From positions 124,001-188,000 of the forward strand of contig NZ_VUKC01000004.1 in the NCBI RefSeq assembly GCF_009193135.1: a stretch of 64,000 nt of DNA, in the 5' to 3' direction. The position numbers were made by a program, and so were the translations under genes. Positions 32,038-42,683 of the stretch are shown piece after piece; within the stretch, counting starts at the first letter, position 1; each line of letters begins with the position of its first letter. The notes under the pieces were generated by a model that was given only the letters and a program-made list of their open reading frames with translations, had not been told where the DNA came from and made no database searches. This stretch comes from Georgenia satyanarayanai (GTDB taxonomy: Bacteria > Actinomycetota > Actinomycetes > Actinomycetales > Actinomycetaceae).

Positions 32038-32619
32038 TCAGTCCCGCCGCTCGCCCCGCTTGACCTGCGGCTTGGGCGCGCGCAGGAAGCGCGGCTGGAA
32101 GAGCCGGCTGAAGGCGTAGATGCCGGTGAAGCGCGGGATCTCGCTCTCGTCGAAGCGGGCCCTGAGCTTGCGCTTGATGATGAGGGTGATGCCGATCGCG
32201 AAGGCGAGGGCGATCGCGAAGGCGACGTACATGACGACCATGCCGATGACGGCGACCTCAGGAACGACCGAGGCGAAGAACAGCAGGATGATCGAGGCCA
32301 TCGCCAGCGGGAGGAAGTACTCGCTGGGGCTGAAGCGCGCGTCGACGTAGTCGCGCACCCAGCGGCGGACCGGGCCCTTGTCCCGCAGCGGCAGGTAGCG
32401 CTCGTCGCCGGTGCGCATGGCCTCCTGCTGCTTGGCGTACAGCTCGTTACGGCGCTTGCGCTGCTCCGCCTTGGCCACCTTGCGGTCGGTGGGGACCAGC
32501 GGACGCTGGTTGCGCGCCTGGGCCTCCTTGCGCGTGGGGGTGGGGCGGCCCTTGCCCGCGGGCGTCACCTCCGGCGCGGGGGCGGGCGCCGGGGTCTCCT
32601 TCTTGCTCCGTCCGATCAC
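32038..32619 (-). CDS. DUF3043 membrane protein
   Basis: A 193-residue protein with an N-terminal Pro/Ala/Lys-rich stretch, a charged KAEQRKRRNELYAKQQEAM segment, GDERYLPLRDKGPVRRWVRDYVDAR and two transmembrane helices (about 107-127, 131-153). This is the DUF3043 family, matching mycobacterial Rv2206 next to glycerate kinase and erpA. Function is unknown. It starts at a GTG six bases after TACCCT. Confidence 0.87.
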   Translation of the reverse strand: MIGRSKKETPAPAPAPEVTPAGKGRPTPTRKEAQARNQRPLVPTDRKVAKAEQRKRRNELYAKQQEAMRTGDERYLPLRDKGPVRRWVRDYVDARFSPSEYFLPLAMASIILLFFASVVPEVAVIGMVVMYVAFAIALAFAIGITLIIKRKLRARFDESEIPRFTGIYAFSRLFQPRFLRAPKPQVKRGERRD

Positions 32620-32625
32620 CCCTCG

Positions 32626-32631
32626 AGGGTA
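32626..32631 (-). promoter_or_regulatory. -10 box TACCCT, leaderless promoter of DUF3043 gene
   Basis: TACCCT on the minus strand ends six bases before the GTG at 32619, the same box and spacing as pyrD. Confidence 0.55.
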
Positions 32632-32740
32632 GTCGACCCCGGGTGCTGCCCGGGTGCGGCGGCCGGTGGTCGGGGCGATAGTGGACGGCGCGGCGCGTGC
32701 CACCACCGCGCCGAGAGCCGACCGACGAAGGGGAGCATCC

Positions 32741-33487
32741 ATGAGGGCCACCGTCCGCGAGGTCGCCCCCGGCGTCCACCTCGTCGCCCACGCCTACGTC
32801 AACTGCTACCTCGTCGAGGACGACGACGGCATCACCCTCGTCGACGCCGGCCTCCCCGCGACCTGGCGGCCTCTGGGCGAGGCGGTCCGCGCGATCGGGC
32901 GCCGCCCCCGGGACCTGCGGGCGCTCGTCCTCACCCACGCGCACTTCGACCACGTCGGCGTGGTCCGCAAGGTGCAGGGCCTCGGCGTGCCCGTGTGGGC
33001 CACTGCCGCGGAGCACCACCTCGTGGCGCACCCGTTCTCCTACGCCCACGAGAACCCGCGCGCGACCTACCCGGTCCGGCACCCCGCCGCCCTGCCGATC
33101 CTCACCTCGATCCTCCTCGCCGGGCTCCCGCTCGTCCGCGGCACCACGGGCGTGCGGACCCTGCAGACCGGCGGGATCCTCGACGTGCCCGGCCGTCCGC
33201 ACGTCATCGCCACCCCGGGGCACACCTACGGGCACGTCGCCCTGCACCTGCCCGACCGCGACGTCGTCATCTCCGGTGACGCGCTCGTCACGCTGGACCC
33301 GTACACCGCCCGGACCGGCCCCCGCATCGTGGCCGGCGCGGCGACGGCGGACTCCGCCCTCAACCTCGCCTCCCTGGAGGCCATCGCGGACACCGGGGCC
33401 GGCACGGTGCTCCCCGGGCACGGGGAGCCGTGGACGGACGGCGCACGCTCCGCCGTCGAGCTCGCCCGGGCCGCCGGCCCGTCCTGA
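32741..33487 (+). CDS. MBL-fold metal-dependent hydrolase
   Basis: Metallo-beta-lactamase-fold hydrolase of 248 residues. Zinc ligands are in LTHAHFDHVG (HxHxDH), ATPGHTYGH, ISGDAL and LPGHGEPW. This is the general glyoxalase II-like branch; the substrate is unknown and there is no signal peptide, so antibiotic resistance is unlikely. AAGGGGAG lies before the ATG at 32741. It is divergent from the DUF3043 gene. Confidence 0.87.
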   Translation: MRATVREVAPGVHLVAHAYVNCYLVEDDDGITLVDAGLPATWRPLGEAVRAIGRRPRDLRALVLTHAHFDHVGVVRKVQGLGVPVWATAAEHHLVAHPFSYAHENPRATYPVRHPAALPILTSILLAGLPLVRGTTGVRTLQTGGILDVPGRPHVIATPGHTYGHVALHLPDRDVVISGDALVTLDPYTARTGPRIVAGAATADSALNLASLEAIADTGAGTVLPGHGEPWTDGARSAVELARAAGPS

Positions 33488-33507
33488 CCCGCCGTCCACG
33501 CCCCGGT

Positions 33508-34878
<1,371 letters not shown>

Positions 34879-34906
34879 CCGCCGCCCGCCGAGGACAGGG
34901 GGGCAC

Positions 34907-36028
34907 GTGCGGCTGCTCGTGAGCCCCGGGGCCCTGTCCGGCGCGCTCAGCGCCGCGCAGGTGGCCTCCGCCGTCCACCGCGGGTGGCTGCGCACCGCAC
35001 CCGACACGCAGGTCCGCGCGCTGCCGATGTCCGACGCCGCCGCGGGCCTCCTCGACGCCGTCCACACGGCCCGCGGCGGGGCGCTCGTGTCGGTCTCCGC
35101 CCGCGGCCCGCTCGGGGAGCCGGTGCCCGCCACCCTCCTCCACGTCCCCGGCACGGGCGGCGGGACCGCGTACGTCGAGGCCGGGCAGGTGCTCGGCCGC
35201 CAGCTCGTGCCCGCCGGGGAGGACCTCCGGCACGCCGAGGAGGGCTCCAGCGCCGGGCTCGGTGAGCTGCTCCTCGCCGCCCGCGACCTCGGGGCCGGAC
35301 GGGTCGTCGTCGGTCTGGGGGAGGCCGCCACCCACGACGGCGGAGCGGGCATGGTCCGGACCTTGGCCGGCGCGGACGCCGGGGACGACATCGACGCCCA
35401 GGTGCTCGCCGTCGCCCACGGGGTGCTCGCCGGGGCCGACGTCGTCGTCGCGACTGCCACGCAGGTCCCGCTGCTCGGGCTGCACGGCGCCGGAGCGCTC
35501 CTGTCCGACCGTCTCGGTCCCGCCGAGGCGCAGCGGCTCGACACCCGGGTCGGTGAGCTCGCCGCCCTCCTCGACCGCCTCGGTCGGGGCCTGCCCGCCC
35601 GCACGGCGCTGCTGCCCGCACCCGGTGGGCACGGTGGCGCGGCTCGTCCCGGACGCGCCGACGGCTCGGGGGCCGGGGGAGGGGCGGCCCACGCGCTGTC
35701 GGTGCTGGGCGGACGGCTGCTCCACGGCCCGGACGTCGTCGCCGCCGCCGTCGGCCTCCCGGAGGCGGTCGGGAGTGCCGACGTCGTCCTCACCGCGACC
35801 TCCGTCCTGGACGCCCCCGCGGTGGACGCCTCCGTCGTCGCCACGGTCGGACGAGCCGCGATGGAGCTCGGGCTGCCGGTCGTCGTCCTCGCCGAGGAGG
35901 TGCACACCTCCCGGCGGGAGGTGGCGCGCGCGGGGATCAGCGCGACCTACGAGACCGGACCCGGCGGTGTCGACGCGCTGGAGGGGTGGGCCCGACGTCT
36001 TGCGCGCACCTGGGCGCTCGGGGCGTAG
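34907..36028 (+). CDS. Glycerate kinase (GlxK/GarK family), divergent
   Basis: Would phosphorylate D-glycerate to 2- or 3-phosphoglycerate. The 373 residues follow the family: SPGALSGALSAAQVASAVHRGW at the N-terminus, then GLGEAATHDGGAGMVRTL for the usual GxGGSATNDGG, and ETGPGGVDALEGWARR at the end. Replacement of Asn by His and loss of the Gly-Gly-Ser make it a divergent member, so activity is less certain. It starts with GTG after AGGGGGG. Mycobacteria also keep glycerate kinase next to erpA. Confidence 0.82.
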   Translation: MRLLVSPGALSGALSAAQVASAVHRGWLRTAPDTQVRALPMSDAAAGLLDAVHTARGGALVSVSARGPLGEPVPATLLHVPGTGGGTAYVEAGQVLGRQLVPAGEDLRHAEEGSSAGLGELLLAARDLGAGRVVVGLGEAATHDGGAGMVRTLAGADAGDDIDAQVLAVAHGVLAGADVVVATATQVPLLGLHGAGALLSDRLGPAEAQRLDTRVGELAALLDRLGRGLPARTALLPAPGGHGGAARPGRADGSGAGGGAAHALSVLGGRLLHGPDVVAAAVGLPEAVGSADVVLTATSVLDAPAVDASVVATVGRAAMELGLPVVVLAEEVHTSRREVARAGISATYETGPGGVDALEGWARRLARTWALGA

Positions 36029-36103
36029 GCTGGTCGGGAACAACCGCGGCCGCCCCGTGGTTGCCCCGGTTGTACTGCCCCAAAAGACAGCGGAGATGTG
36101 AGC

Positions 36104-36469
36104 ATGAGCGAGACGACGGCCACGACGCCCACCGAGGTCCCGACGCACGAGATCGAACTCACCGACGTCGCCGCCCAGAAGGTCAAGACCCTCCTCGCGC
36201 AGGAGGGTCGTGACGACCTGCGGCTGCGGATCGCCGTGCAGCCCGGTGGCTGCTCCGGCCTCATCTACCAGCTCTACTTCGACGAGCGTCTGCTCGACGG
36301 TGACGCCGTGCGTGACTTCGGTGGCGTCGAGGTCATCGTCGACCGGATGAGCGTGCCCTACCTCGCCGGCGCGACGATCGACTTCGCCGACACCATCGAG
36401 AAGCAGGGCTTCACGATCGACAACCCGAACGCCGGCGGCTCCTGCGCCTGCGGCGACTCCTTCCACTGA
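36104..36469 (+). CDS. erpA: Iron-sulfur cluster insertion protein ErpA
   Basis: A-type Fe-S carrier of 121 residues that delivers clusters to apo-proteins. The three conserved cysteines are in QPGGCSGLIYQ and SCACGDSFH. The start at 36104 follows CGGAGATG; a TAGGCT box at 36026-36031 is a possible promoter. It lies directly before the respiratory genes, which include the Rieske protein, a plausible client. Confidence 0.95.
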   Translation: MSETTATTPTEVPTHEIELTDVAAQKVKTLLAQEGRDDLRLRIAVQPGGCSGLIYQLYFDERLLDGDAVRDFGGVEVIVDRMSVPYLAGATIDFADTIEKQGFTIDNPNAGGSCACGDSFH

Positions 36470-36566
36470 GACACGCCACCGGCGGGATCTCTGCCGCGGC
36501 CCGTTGGGACCAGGGTTACACCCCTGGCCCGGCGGGCCGTTTCGCGTACCAGGGCAGTGTTCGCGG

Positions 36567-36572
36567 TAAGGT
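36567..36572 (+). promoter_or_regulatory. Possible -10 box TAAGGT of ctaC
   Basis: TAAGGT lies about 60 bases before the GTG at 36635, giving a leader with GGAAGG as ribosome-binding site. A short CCAGGG/CCCTGG inverted repeat is at 36510-36527. Confidence 0.35.
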
Positions 36573-36634
36573 GGCCGAAGGGACGTTGGTCCTGTCTGAA
36601 ATGCCCTAAACGCGTCGTGTCGGAAGGTCTTGAA

Positions 36635-37516
36635 GTGCGATCACCGTCCTCCGGTAGCCGCTCGCCCCGCGGTTGGCGACTGGTAGTCCTGGGCCTTGTG
36701 GCGGCCCTCACCCTCGCCGGCTGCGCCGAGCTCGGCGCCCCGCGGAACGGCTTCCTGCCCTCCGAGCCCGGCCTGACCGACAAGACCGAGTCGATCATCA
36801 ACCACTGGAACGGCGCGTGGGTCGCCGCCCTCGCCGTCGGCTTCATCGTGTGGGGCCTGACGATCTGGTGCGTCGTGGCCTACCGCAAGCGCAAGAACGA
36901 CAACGCGCTGCCGGTCCAGCTGCGCTACCACGTGCCGCTCGAGCTCATGTACGTCGTCGTGCCGATCCTCATGATCGGGGTGCTGTACTTCTACTCCACG
37001 CAGGTCACCCACGAGGTCACCGACGTGAGCGAGGAGCCGGACCTCACGATCCAGGCCTACGGCAAGCAGTGGAGCTGGGACTTCAACTACATCGACGACG
37101 GCGTCTTCTTCGAGGGCGGCCGCGTCCAGCTCACCGGTGAGGAGGGCGTCGAGGAGACCCTCCCGACCCTCTACCTGCCGGTGGACGAGACCGTCGAGTT
37201 CATCGTCGACTCCCGCGACGTCCAGCACTCGTTCTGGATCCCCGCCTTCCTCTTCAAGATCGACATGATCCCCGGGCACACCAACGTCTTCCAGGTGACG
37301 CCGCAGGAGGAGGGGCGCTACCAGGGCAAGTGCGCCGAGCTGTGCGGTGAGTTCCACTCGGAGATGCTCTTCAACGTCGAGGTCGTCGACCGCGCGACCT
37401 ACGACGCCCAGATGGACGCGCTGCGCGAGGCCGGCAACGTCGGTGTCCGCGGCGAGGAGTACAACCGCGTGTACGACCAGCGCGGCTACCTGCAGGACGG
37501 GACGGTAAACAACTGA
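36635..37516 (+). CDS. ctaC: Cytochrome c oxidase subunit II
   Basis: CuA-carrying subunit of the aa3 terminal oxidase, 293 residues. The N-terminus is a lipoprotein signal ending in LTLAGC, then two membrane helices (about 58-80, 100-120). The periplasmic cupredoxin has [14 protein letters not shown] and the CuA ligands [14 protein letters not shown]. The GTG at 36635 is chosen because GGAAGG lies upstream. The stop overlaps the ctaD start by one base. Confidence 0.96.
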   Translation: MRSPSSGSRSPRGWRLVVLGLVAALTLAGCAELGAPRNGFLPSEPGLTDKTESIINHWNGAWVAALAVGFIVWGLTIWCVVAYRKRKNDNALPVQLRYHVPLELMYVVVPILMIGVLYFYSTQVTHEVTDVSEEPDLTIQAYGKQWSWDFNYIDDGVFFEGGRVQLTGEEGVEETLPTLYLPVDETVEFIVDSRDVQHSFWIPAFLFKIDMIPGHTNVFQVTPQEEGRYQGKCAELCGEFHSEMLFNVEVVDRATYDAQMDALREAGNVGVRGEEYNRVYDQRGYLQDGTVNN

Positions 37517-39330
37517 TGGCCACCACCGACGAGGCACGCCCCCAGCTCGTTCCCGGGCTGCGGCCGGAGCGTCAGAGCCTGGGCCGCACGGTCGTCAGCT
37601 GGGTCACCTCCACCGACCACAAGGTCATCGGCTACCTCTACCTCATCACCGCGTTCGGCTTCTTCCTCATCGCCGGCCTGCTGGCGATGGCGATCCGGCT
37701 CGAGCTCTTCGACCCCGGCATGGCGCTGTTCCAGTCCAAGGAGCAGTACAACCAGTTCTTCACCATGCACGGCACGATCATGCTGTTCCTCTTCGCGACG
37801 CCGCTGTTCACGGGCTTCGGCAACATCTTCGTGCCGCTGCAGATCGGTGCTCCCGACGTCGCCTTCCCGCGGCTCAACATGTTCAGCTACTGGCTGTTCC
37901 TCTTCGGCGGGCTCATCGCGGTGGCCGGCTTCCTCACGCCCAAGGGTGCGGCGAGCTTCGGCTGGACGGCCTACACGCCACTGTCGCTGGAACCGTTCTC
38001 CCCAGGCCTCGGCGGCAACCTGTGGGTGCTGGGGATCGGACTCACCGGTTTCGGCACGATCTTCGGCTCGGTCAACTTCATCGCGACCATCATCACGATG
38101 CGCATGCCCGGCATGACGATGTTCCGGATGCCCATCTTCACGTGGAACATCCTCATCACGTCGCTGCTCGTCCTCATGGCCTTCCCGGTCCTCGCCGCCG
38201 CCCTGTTCGGGCTGGCCTTCGACCGGGTCCTCGGCGGGCAGATCTACAACCCGGAGAGCGGCGGGGCACTGCTGTGGCAGCACCTCTTCTGGTTCTTCGG
38301 TCACCCCGAGGTGTACGTCATCGCGCTGCCGTTCTTCGGGATCATCAGCGAGGTCCTGCCGGTGTTCTCGCGCAAGCCGATCTTCGGCTACAAGGGCATC
38401 GTCTTCGCGACGATCGCGATCGCTGCCCTGTCGATGACCGTGTGGGCGCACCACATGTACACGACCGGTGGCGCGCTGCTCGACTTCTTCGCGCTCATGA
38501 CGATGCTCATCGCGGTCCCCACCGGGGTGAAGTTCTTCAACTGGATCGGCACGATGTGGCGCGGCAAGCTGACCTTCCACACGCCGATGCTGTGGTCGCT
38601 GGGCTTCCTCGTCACGTTCCTCTTCGGTGGGGTTACCGGCATCATCCTCGCCAGCCCGGCCATGGACTTCCAGGTCCACGACTCCTACTTCGTCGTCGCG
38701 CACTTCCACTACACCGTCTTCGGGACCGTGGTGTTCGCGATGTTCGCCGGCTTCTACTTCTGGTGGCCGAAGATGACCGGGCGGATGCTCAACGAGCGTC
38801 TCGGCAAGGTCCACTTCTGGATGCTCTTCTTCGGCTTCCACGGCACCTTCCTCATCCAGCACTGGCTCGGCGCCCAGGGCATGCCCCGTCGCTACCCCGA
38901 CTACATGGTCGAGGACGGCTTCCAGCTCATGAACCAGGTCTCCACGGCCGGCGCGGCGCTGCTGACGCTGTCCACGCTGCCGTTCCTGTGGAACGTGTAC
39001 GCGACCTCCCGGGGCCCGCGCACCGTGTTCGTCGACGACCCGTGGGGTTTCGCGAACTCCCTCGAGTGGGCGACGAGCTGCCCGCCGCCGCGCCACAACT
39101 TCACCTCCCTGCCCCGCATCCGCTCCGAGCGTCCGGCCTTCGACCTCCACCACCCCGAGGTCGCGGCGATGGACCAGGCGGCGGTGCCGGACCAGGGTGT
39201 GCTCGAGCAGGCACTGGGCGACGCCCAGCGCACCGGTGGCGGGGACGCCGCGTCCCAGCCGCAGCCGGGGCGTACGTCCACGGCCACGCTCGAGCGTGAG
39301 GACGACGACGAGAAGAAGGGCAAGGCCTGA
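37516..39330 (+). CDS. ctaD: Cytochrome c oxidase subunit I
   Basis: Catalytic heme-copper subunit of the aa3 oxidase, 604 residues with twelve helices. Heme and copper ligands include [19 protein letters not shown] with the cross-linked His-Tyr, AHHMYTTGG and [10 protein letters not shown]. The last about 45 residues are a charged soluble tail. It overlaps ctaC and ctaF by one base each, so the three form one operon. In mycobacteria ctaD lies elsewhere (Rv3043c, from memory), so its presence here is a local difference. Confidence 0.97.
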   Translation: MATTDEARPQLVPGLRPERQSLGRTVVSWVTSTDHKVIGYLYLITAFGFFLIAGLLAMAIRLELFDPGMALFQSKEQYNQFFTMHGTIMLFLFATPLFTGFGNIFVPLQIGAPDVAFPRLNMFSYWLFLFGGLIAVAGFLTPKGAASFGWTAYTPLSLEPFSPGLGGNLWVLGIGLTGFGTIFGSVNFIATIITMRMPGMTMFRMPIFTWNILITSLLVLMAFPVLAAALFGLAFDRVLGGQIYNPESGGALLWQHLFWFFGHPEVYVIALPFFGIISEVLPVFSRKPIFGYKGIVFATIAIAALSMTVWAHHMYTTGGALLDFFALMTMLIAVPTGVKFFNWIGTMWRGKLTFHTPMLWSLGFLVTFLFGGVTGIILASPAMDFQVHDSYFVVAHFHYTVFGTVVFAMFAGFYFWWPKMTGRMLNERLGKVHFWMLFFGFHGTFLIQHWLGAQGMPRRYPDYMVEDGFQLMNQVSTAGAALLTLSTLPFLWNVYATSRGPRTVFVDDPWGFANSLEWATSCPPPRHNFTSLPRIRSERPAFDLHHPEVAAMDQAAVPDQGVLEQALGDAQRTGGGDAASQPQPGRTSTATLEREDDDEKKGKA

Positions 39331-39785
39331 TGACACGCGAGCACGACCGCGCACCCGGCGAGCAGTCCGCCGAGCACCCCAAGCCCCTGGGCGTGGAGAA
39401 GTGGCTGTTCATCGCGGGTGTCGCCTTCTTCCTGCCCGTGGCACTGATCTACGGCTTCTGGACCGGCTGGGAGCCGGTCGGCACGGTCGCCCTGGCGCTC
39501 CTCGTCGGGCTGTACGGCCTCGCCGGCTTCTACCTGGCCCTGGTTGCCCGCCGGGTCGACCCGCGCCCGGAGGACAACCCGGTGAGCGACGTCGACGAGC
39601 ACGCCGGGGAGATCGGTGTCTACTCCCCGCACTCGTGGTGGCCGCTGGTGCTCGGTGTCGCCTCCGCCCTGGTGTTCGCCGGCGTGGCGGTCGGCTGGTG
39701 GATCTTCGGGATCGGCATCGCCATCGGCGTCGTCGGCCTGGTCGGTCACACCTACGAGTTCTCCCGCGGTCAGCACGCGCACTGA
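39330..39785 (+). CDS. ctaF: Cytochrome c oxidase subunit IV (actinobacterial CtaF)
   Basis: Small membrane subunit of the actinobacterial bcc-aa3 supercomplex, 151 residues. Four helices are at about 27-47, 52-74, 101-120 and 124-142. It has the family pattern EKWLFIAGVAFFLPVALIYGFW and GEIGVYSPHSWWPLVLG. It starts on the last base of the ctaD stop (TGATG) and is followed by a strong terminator. Confidence 0.93.
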   Translation: MTREHDRAPGEQSAEHPKPLGVEKWLFIAGVAFFLPVALIYGFWTGWEPVGTVALALLVGLYGLAGFYLALVARRVDPRPEDNPVSDVDEHAGEIGVYSPHSWWPLVLGVASALVFAGVAVGWWIFGIGIAIGVVGLVGHTYEFSRGQHAH

Positions 39786-39800
39786 GCGGGCCTGACGTCC

Positions 39801-39838
39801 CCGACGGGCGGCACTCCACGAGGAGTGCCGCCCGTCGG
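39801..39838 (+). terminator. Terminator of ctaC-ctaD-ctaF
   Basis: Perfect 17-bp arms (39801-39817, 39822-39838) with a 4-base loop, 15 bases after the ctaF stop. Confidence 0.8.
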
Positions 39839-40131
39839 TGTCTCCGCGGTGTCTCCGCGGTGCGTCCCGGAGCGGACGCTTGCTCGCCGGTCCCGGGCGG
39901 TGGGCAGGCGCCAGGGCTGGACAGCCCAGGGTGCGGACCTTCGGACCGCGGTGGCCCACGAGTCCACTCCTCGGCTCGCCGGTGGTGCGCTGCCGGCAGC
40001 GTAGGGGCCTGTGCCCGAGGCGGGAGCCGCCGGGCGGGCCGGGGGCGGGGCCGTGGTGCGCGGCGGCGGCTGACGCAGGCCACGGGTCGGCCTGGTGTGC
40101 CCCGGGCCGCCGGACGGCCGGTACAGGACGA
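39839..40131. other. Non-coding spacer between the ctaCDF and sodA terminators
   Basis: The 405-base gap between ctaF and sodA holds a terminator at each end. It also holds an 11-bp tandem duplication (39839-39849, 39850-39860) followed by GC-rich sequence. No credible gene, RNA or promoter was seen here on either strand. Confidence 0.5.
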
Positions 40132-40174
40132 CGAAGGCCCGGCGGCCCCTCTCGGGGGGCCTGCCGGGCCTTCG
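40132..40174 (-). terminator. Terminator of sodA
   Basis: Arms 40132-40143 and 40163-40174 pair perfectly over 12 bp, extended imperfectly by CCCC/GGGG. It lies 16 bases past the sodA stop. Confidence 0.7.
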
Positions 40175-40190
40175 CTGGCGTCAGGGGGCG

Positions 40191-40826
40191 TCAGGCGACC
40201 GTGACGGGGGTGATGAGACCAGCCGTCTGGGTGCGCGCCCGCTCGAGGCGAGCGGCGACGTCGCGCCAGTTGACGATGTTCCAGAACGCCTTGACGTAGT
40301 CCGCCTTGACGTTGAGGTAGTCGAGGTAGAAGGCGTGCTCCCACATGTCGAGCATGAGCACCGGGGTCAGTCCGAGCGGGACGTTGCCCTGCTGGTCGAA
40401 GAGCTGGAAGATCGACAGCTTCTGGCCGATGGAGTCCCAGGCCAGCACGGACCAGCCCGAGCCCTGGATGCTCGTGGCGTTGGCGGTGAACTGCGCCTTG
40501 AAGCCCTCGAAGGAGCCGAGCTGGTCCTTGATGGCCTCGGCGAGCTCGCCCTCGGGCTCACCGCCGCCCTCGGGGGAGAGGTTGTTCCAGAAGACCGTGT
40601 GGTTGACGTGGCCACCGAGGTTGAACGCGAGGTTCTTCTCGAGCAGGTTGATGGCGGCGTTGTCGCCGCTCTCACGGGCGGCGGCGAGCTTCTCGAGGGC
40701 GGTGTTCGCGCCGTCGACGTAGGTCTTGTGGTGACGGTCGTGGTGCAGCTCCATGATCTTGCCGCTGATGTGCGGCTCGAGGGCGCTGTAGTCGTACGGG
40801 AGCTCCGGCAGGGTGTACACGGTCAT
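40191..40826 (-). CDS. sodA: Superoxide dismutase, Mn/Fe type
   Basis: Converts superoxide to peroxide and oxygen. The 211-residue cytosolic enzyme has all metal ligands: His28 in LHHDRHH, His76 in [10 protein letters not shown], and Asp160 and His164 in [11 protein letters not shown]. There is no signal peptide. The start is fixed by GAGGAGGAG. Its place between the two respiratory operons fits protection against respiratory superoxide. Confidence 0.96.
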   Translation of the reverse strand: MTVYTLPELPYDYSALEPHISGKIMELHHDRHHKTYVDGANTALEKLAAARESGDNAAINLLEKNLAFNLGGHVNHTVFWNNLSPEGGGEPEGELAEAIKDQLGSFEGFKAQFTANATSIQGSGWSVLAWDSIGQKLSIFQLFDQQGNVPLGLTPVLMLDMWEHAFYLDYLNVKADYVKAFWNIVNWRDVAARLERARTQTAGLITPVTVA

Positions 40827-40877
40827 GTGTCTCCTCCTCAGGTCGTCCCGGTGCGGGAACGCACCGGCCTACATACG

Positions 40878-40909
40878 GCGTGTGCCCGGCAGTGATGCCG
40901 GGCACACGC
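40878..40909 (-). terminator. Terminator of the ctaE-qcrCAB operon
   Basis: Perfect 14-bp arms (40878-40891, 40896-40909) with a 4-base loop, 16 bases past the qcrB stop. Confidence 0.75.
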
Positions 40910-40925
40910 ACTCATCGGATCTAAC

Positions 40926-42683
40926 CTACGACGACGGGGGGTTGTTCCGCCCGTCGGTCCCGGACGACCCGGCGCCGATGGACGCACGCTCCTCCGGACG
41001 GTCGAAGGCCTCGCGCAGCCCGCCCGACTCGACCTCGGCGTGGTGGCCGTTGCCGTTGCCGTGGGCGCCGTGCTCCGCGTTCGCGGCGGCGAGCTCGGCG
41101 GGCGTCACCGGCTCGACACGGTCCTCGTAGAGGAAGCGGGACAGGCGCTGGAGCTGCTTGTCCTTGCCGTAGCCGCGGCGGCGCACCCCGTTCTCGTCCT
41201 CCGGCGGGGCGATCTCGAGCATCCGGTCCGCCTCGTGGTGGACGAGCAGCCAGCGCTCGTCCTGCGTGAGGGGCTGGTGCACCTCGAGGAACTCACCGGT
41301 GGGCATCCGCACGATGCGGCCGGTCTCGTGGCCGTGGAGCGCGAGCTCACGGTCACGGCGCTGCAGCGAGAGGCAGATGCGCTTCGTGAGCCAGAACGCG
41401 AAGACCGGCGCGACGAAGAACGCGATCCGCAGGAACCACGTGATGCCGTTGAGCGAGAGCTCGAAGTGCGTGGCGACGAGGTCGTTGGCGCCGGCGACGT
41501 TGAGGACCATGAACGCGGTGATGACCGCGACGCCGACGGCCGTGCGGACCGGTGCGTTGCGCGGGCGGTCCAGCACGTGGTGCTCGCCGCGGTCCTTCGT
41601 GACGGCCGCCTCCAGGAACGGCCACACGGCGAGCACGGTGAACAGGATGCCCGGCACCACGACGCCCGGGATGAGCACGTTGAGCGACAGGACGTAGCCG
41701 AAGATCGTGAACTCGGCGAAGCCCGGCATCAGGCGCAGTGCGCCCTCGAGGAACAGCATGTACCAGTCGGGCTGGGCACCCGCGCCGACAGGGGAGGGAT
41801 CGTAGGGCCCGTGGGTCCACACCGGGTTGATCGACACCAGCCCGCCGAGCAGGGCGAGGAAGCCGAAGACGATGAAGAAGAAGCCACCGGCCTTGGCGGC
41901 GTACACCGGCAGGACCGGGTAGCCGACGACGTTCTTCTCCGTCTTGCCCGGCCCGGGGTACTGCGTGTGCTTGTGCACGACGACGAGGATGAGGTGGACC
42001 GTCACCAGCGCGATGATGAGCCCGGGCACGACGAGGATGTGGATGGTGAACAGCCTCGGCACGATGTCGGTGCCCGGGAACTCCCCACCGAAGAGGGCGA
42101 GGGAGACGTAGGACCCGACGATCGGGATCGCCCGCGCCACGCCGTCGGCGATGCGCAGGCCGTTGCCGGACAGGACGTCGTCGGGCAGGGAGTAGCCGGA
42201 GAAGCCGGCGAGCAGCGCGAGGATCATCAGCGAGAAGCCGACGAGCCAGTTGAGCTCGCGGGGCTTGCGGAAAGCACCGGTGAAGAACACCCGGAGCATG
42301 TGCGCGACGATCGCCGCGACGAACAGCAGGGCCGCCCAGTGGTGGATCTGCCGCATGAGCAGGCCGCCACGCACCTCGAAGGAGATGCGCAGCGTCGAGG
42401 CGAAGGCCTCGGACATCGCCACGCCCTGCATGGCCTCGGGCAGCGCGTCCTCGGGGTAGGTGATGTGACCCATGCTCGGCACGAAGAACATCGTGAGGAA
42501 GAAGCCGGACAGCACGAGGACGATGAAGCTGTAGAGCGCGACCTCGCCGAGAAGGAAGGACCAGTGGTCGGGGAAGACCTTGCGGGCGAACTCCCTGACG
42601 GCCTTGCCGATGCCCGTGCGCTGGTCGAGGTAGTCAGCGGCCGGTGCCGCCTTGCTGGGCCTGCGAGGCGTGGTGGTGCTCAT
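40926..42683 (-). CDS. qcrB: Cytochrome bc1 complex cytochrome b subunit
   Basis: Membrane subunit that oxidises menaquinol and carries hemes b, 585 residues. The N-terminal part has about eight to nine helices with heme histidines around RQIHHWAALLFVAAIVAHMLR and TIHILVVPGLIIALVTVHLILVVVHKHTQ, and the Qo motif PDWYMLF. The C-terminal cytoplasmic extension of about 170 residues is typical of Actinobacteria. The ATG overlaps the qcrA stop as ATGA. Confidence 0.95.
   Translation of the reverse strand: MSTTTPRRPSKAAPAADYLDQRTGIGKAVREFARKVFPDHWSFLLGEVALYSFIVLVLSGFFLTMFFVPSMGHITYPEDALPEAMQGVAMSEAFASTLRISFEVRGGLLMRQIHHWAALLFVAAIVAHMLRVFFTGAFRKPRELNWLVGFSLMILALLAGFSGYSLPDDVLSGNGLRIADGVARAIPIVGSYVSLALFGGEFPGTDIVPRLFTIHILVVPGLIIALVTVHLILVVVHKHTQYPGPGKTEKNVVGYPVLPVYAAKAGGFFFIVFGFLALLGGLVSINPVWTHGPYDPSPVGAGAQPDWYMLFLEGALRLMPGFAEFTIFGYVLSLNVLIPGVVVPGILFTVLAVWPFLEAAVTKDRGEHHVLDRPRNAPVRTAVGVAVITAFMVLNVAGANDLVATHFELSLNGITWFLRIAFFVAPVFAFWLTKRICLSLQRRDRELALHGHETGRIVRMPTGEFLEVHQPLTQDERWLLVHHEADRMLEIAPPEDENGVRRRGYGKDKQLQRLSRFLYEDRVEPVTPAELAAANAEHGAHGNGNGHHAEVESGGLREAFDRPEERASIGAGSSGTDGRNNPPSS

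Noticed and set aside
32741-33487. Beta-lactamase resistance gene
   Set aside because: The MBL fold is generic; there is no signal peptide and no class B beta-lactamase-specific motif.
39786-40190. A small gene in the ctaF-sodA gap
   Set aside because: Candidate frames show no start signal, no codon-position bias of their own and overlap two terminators.
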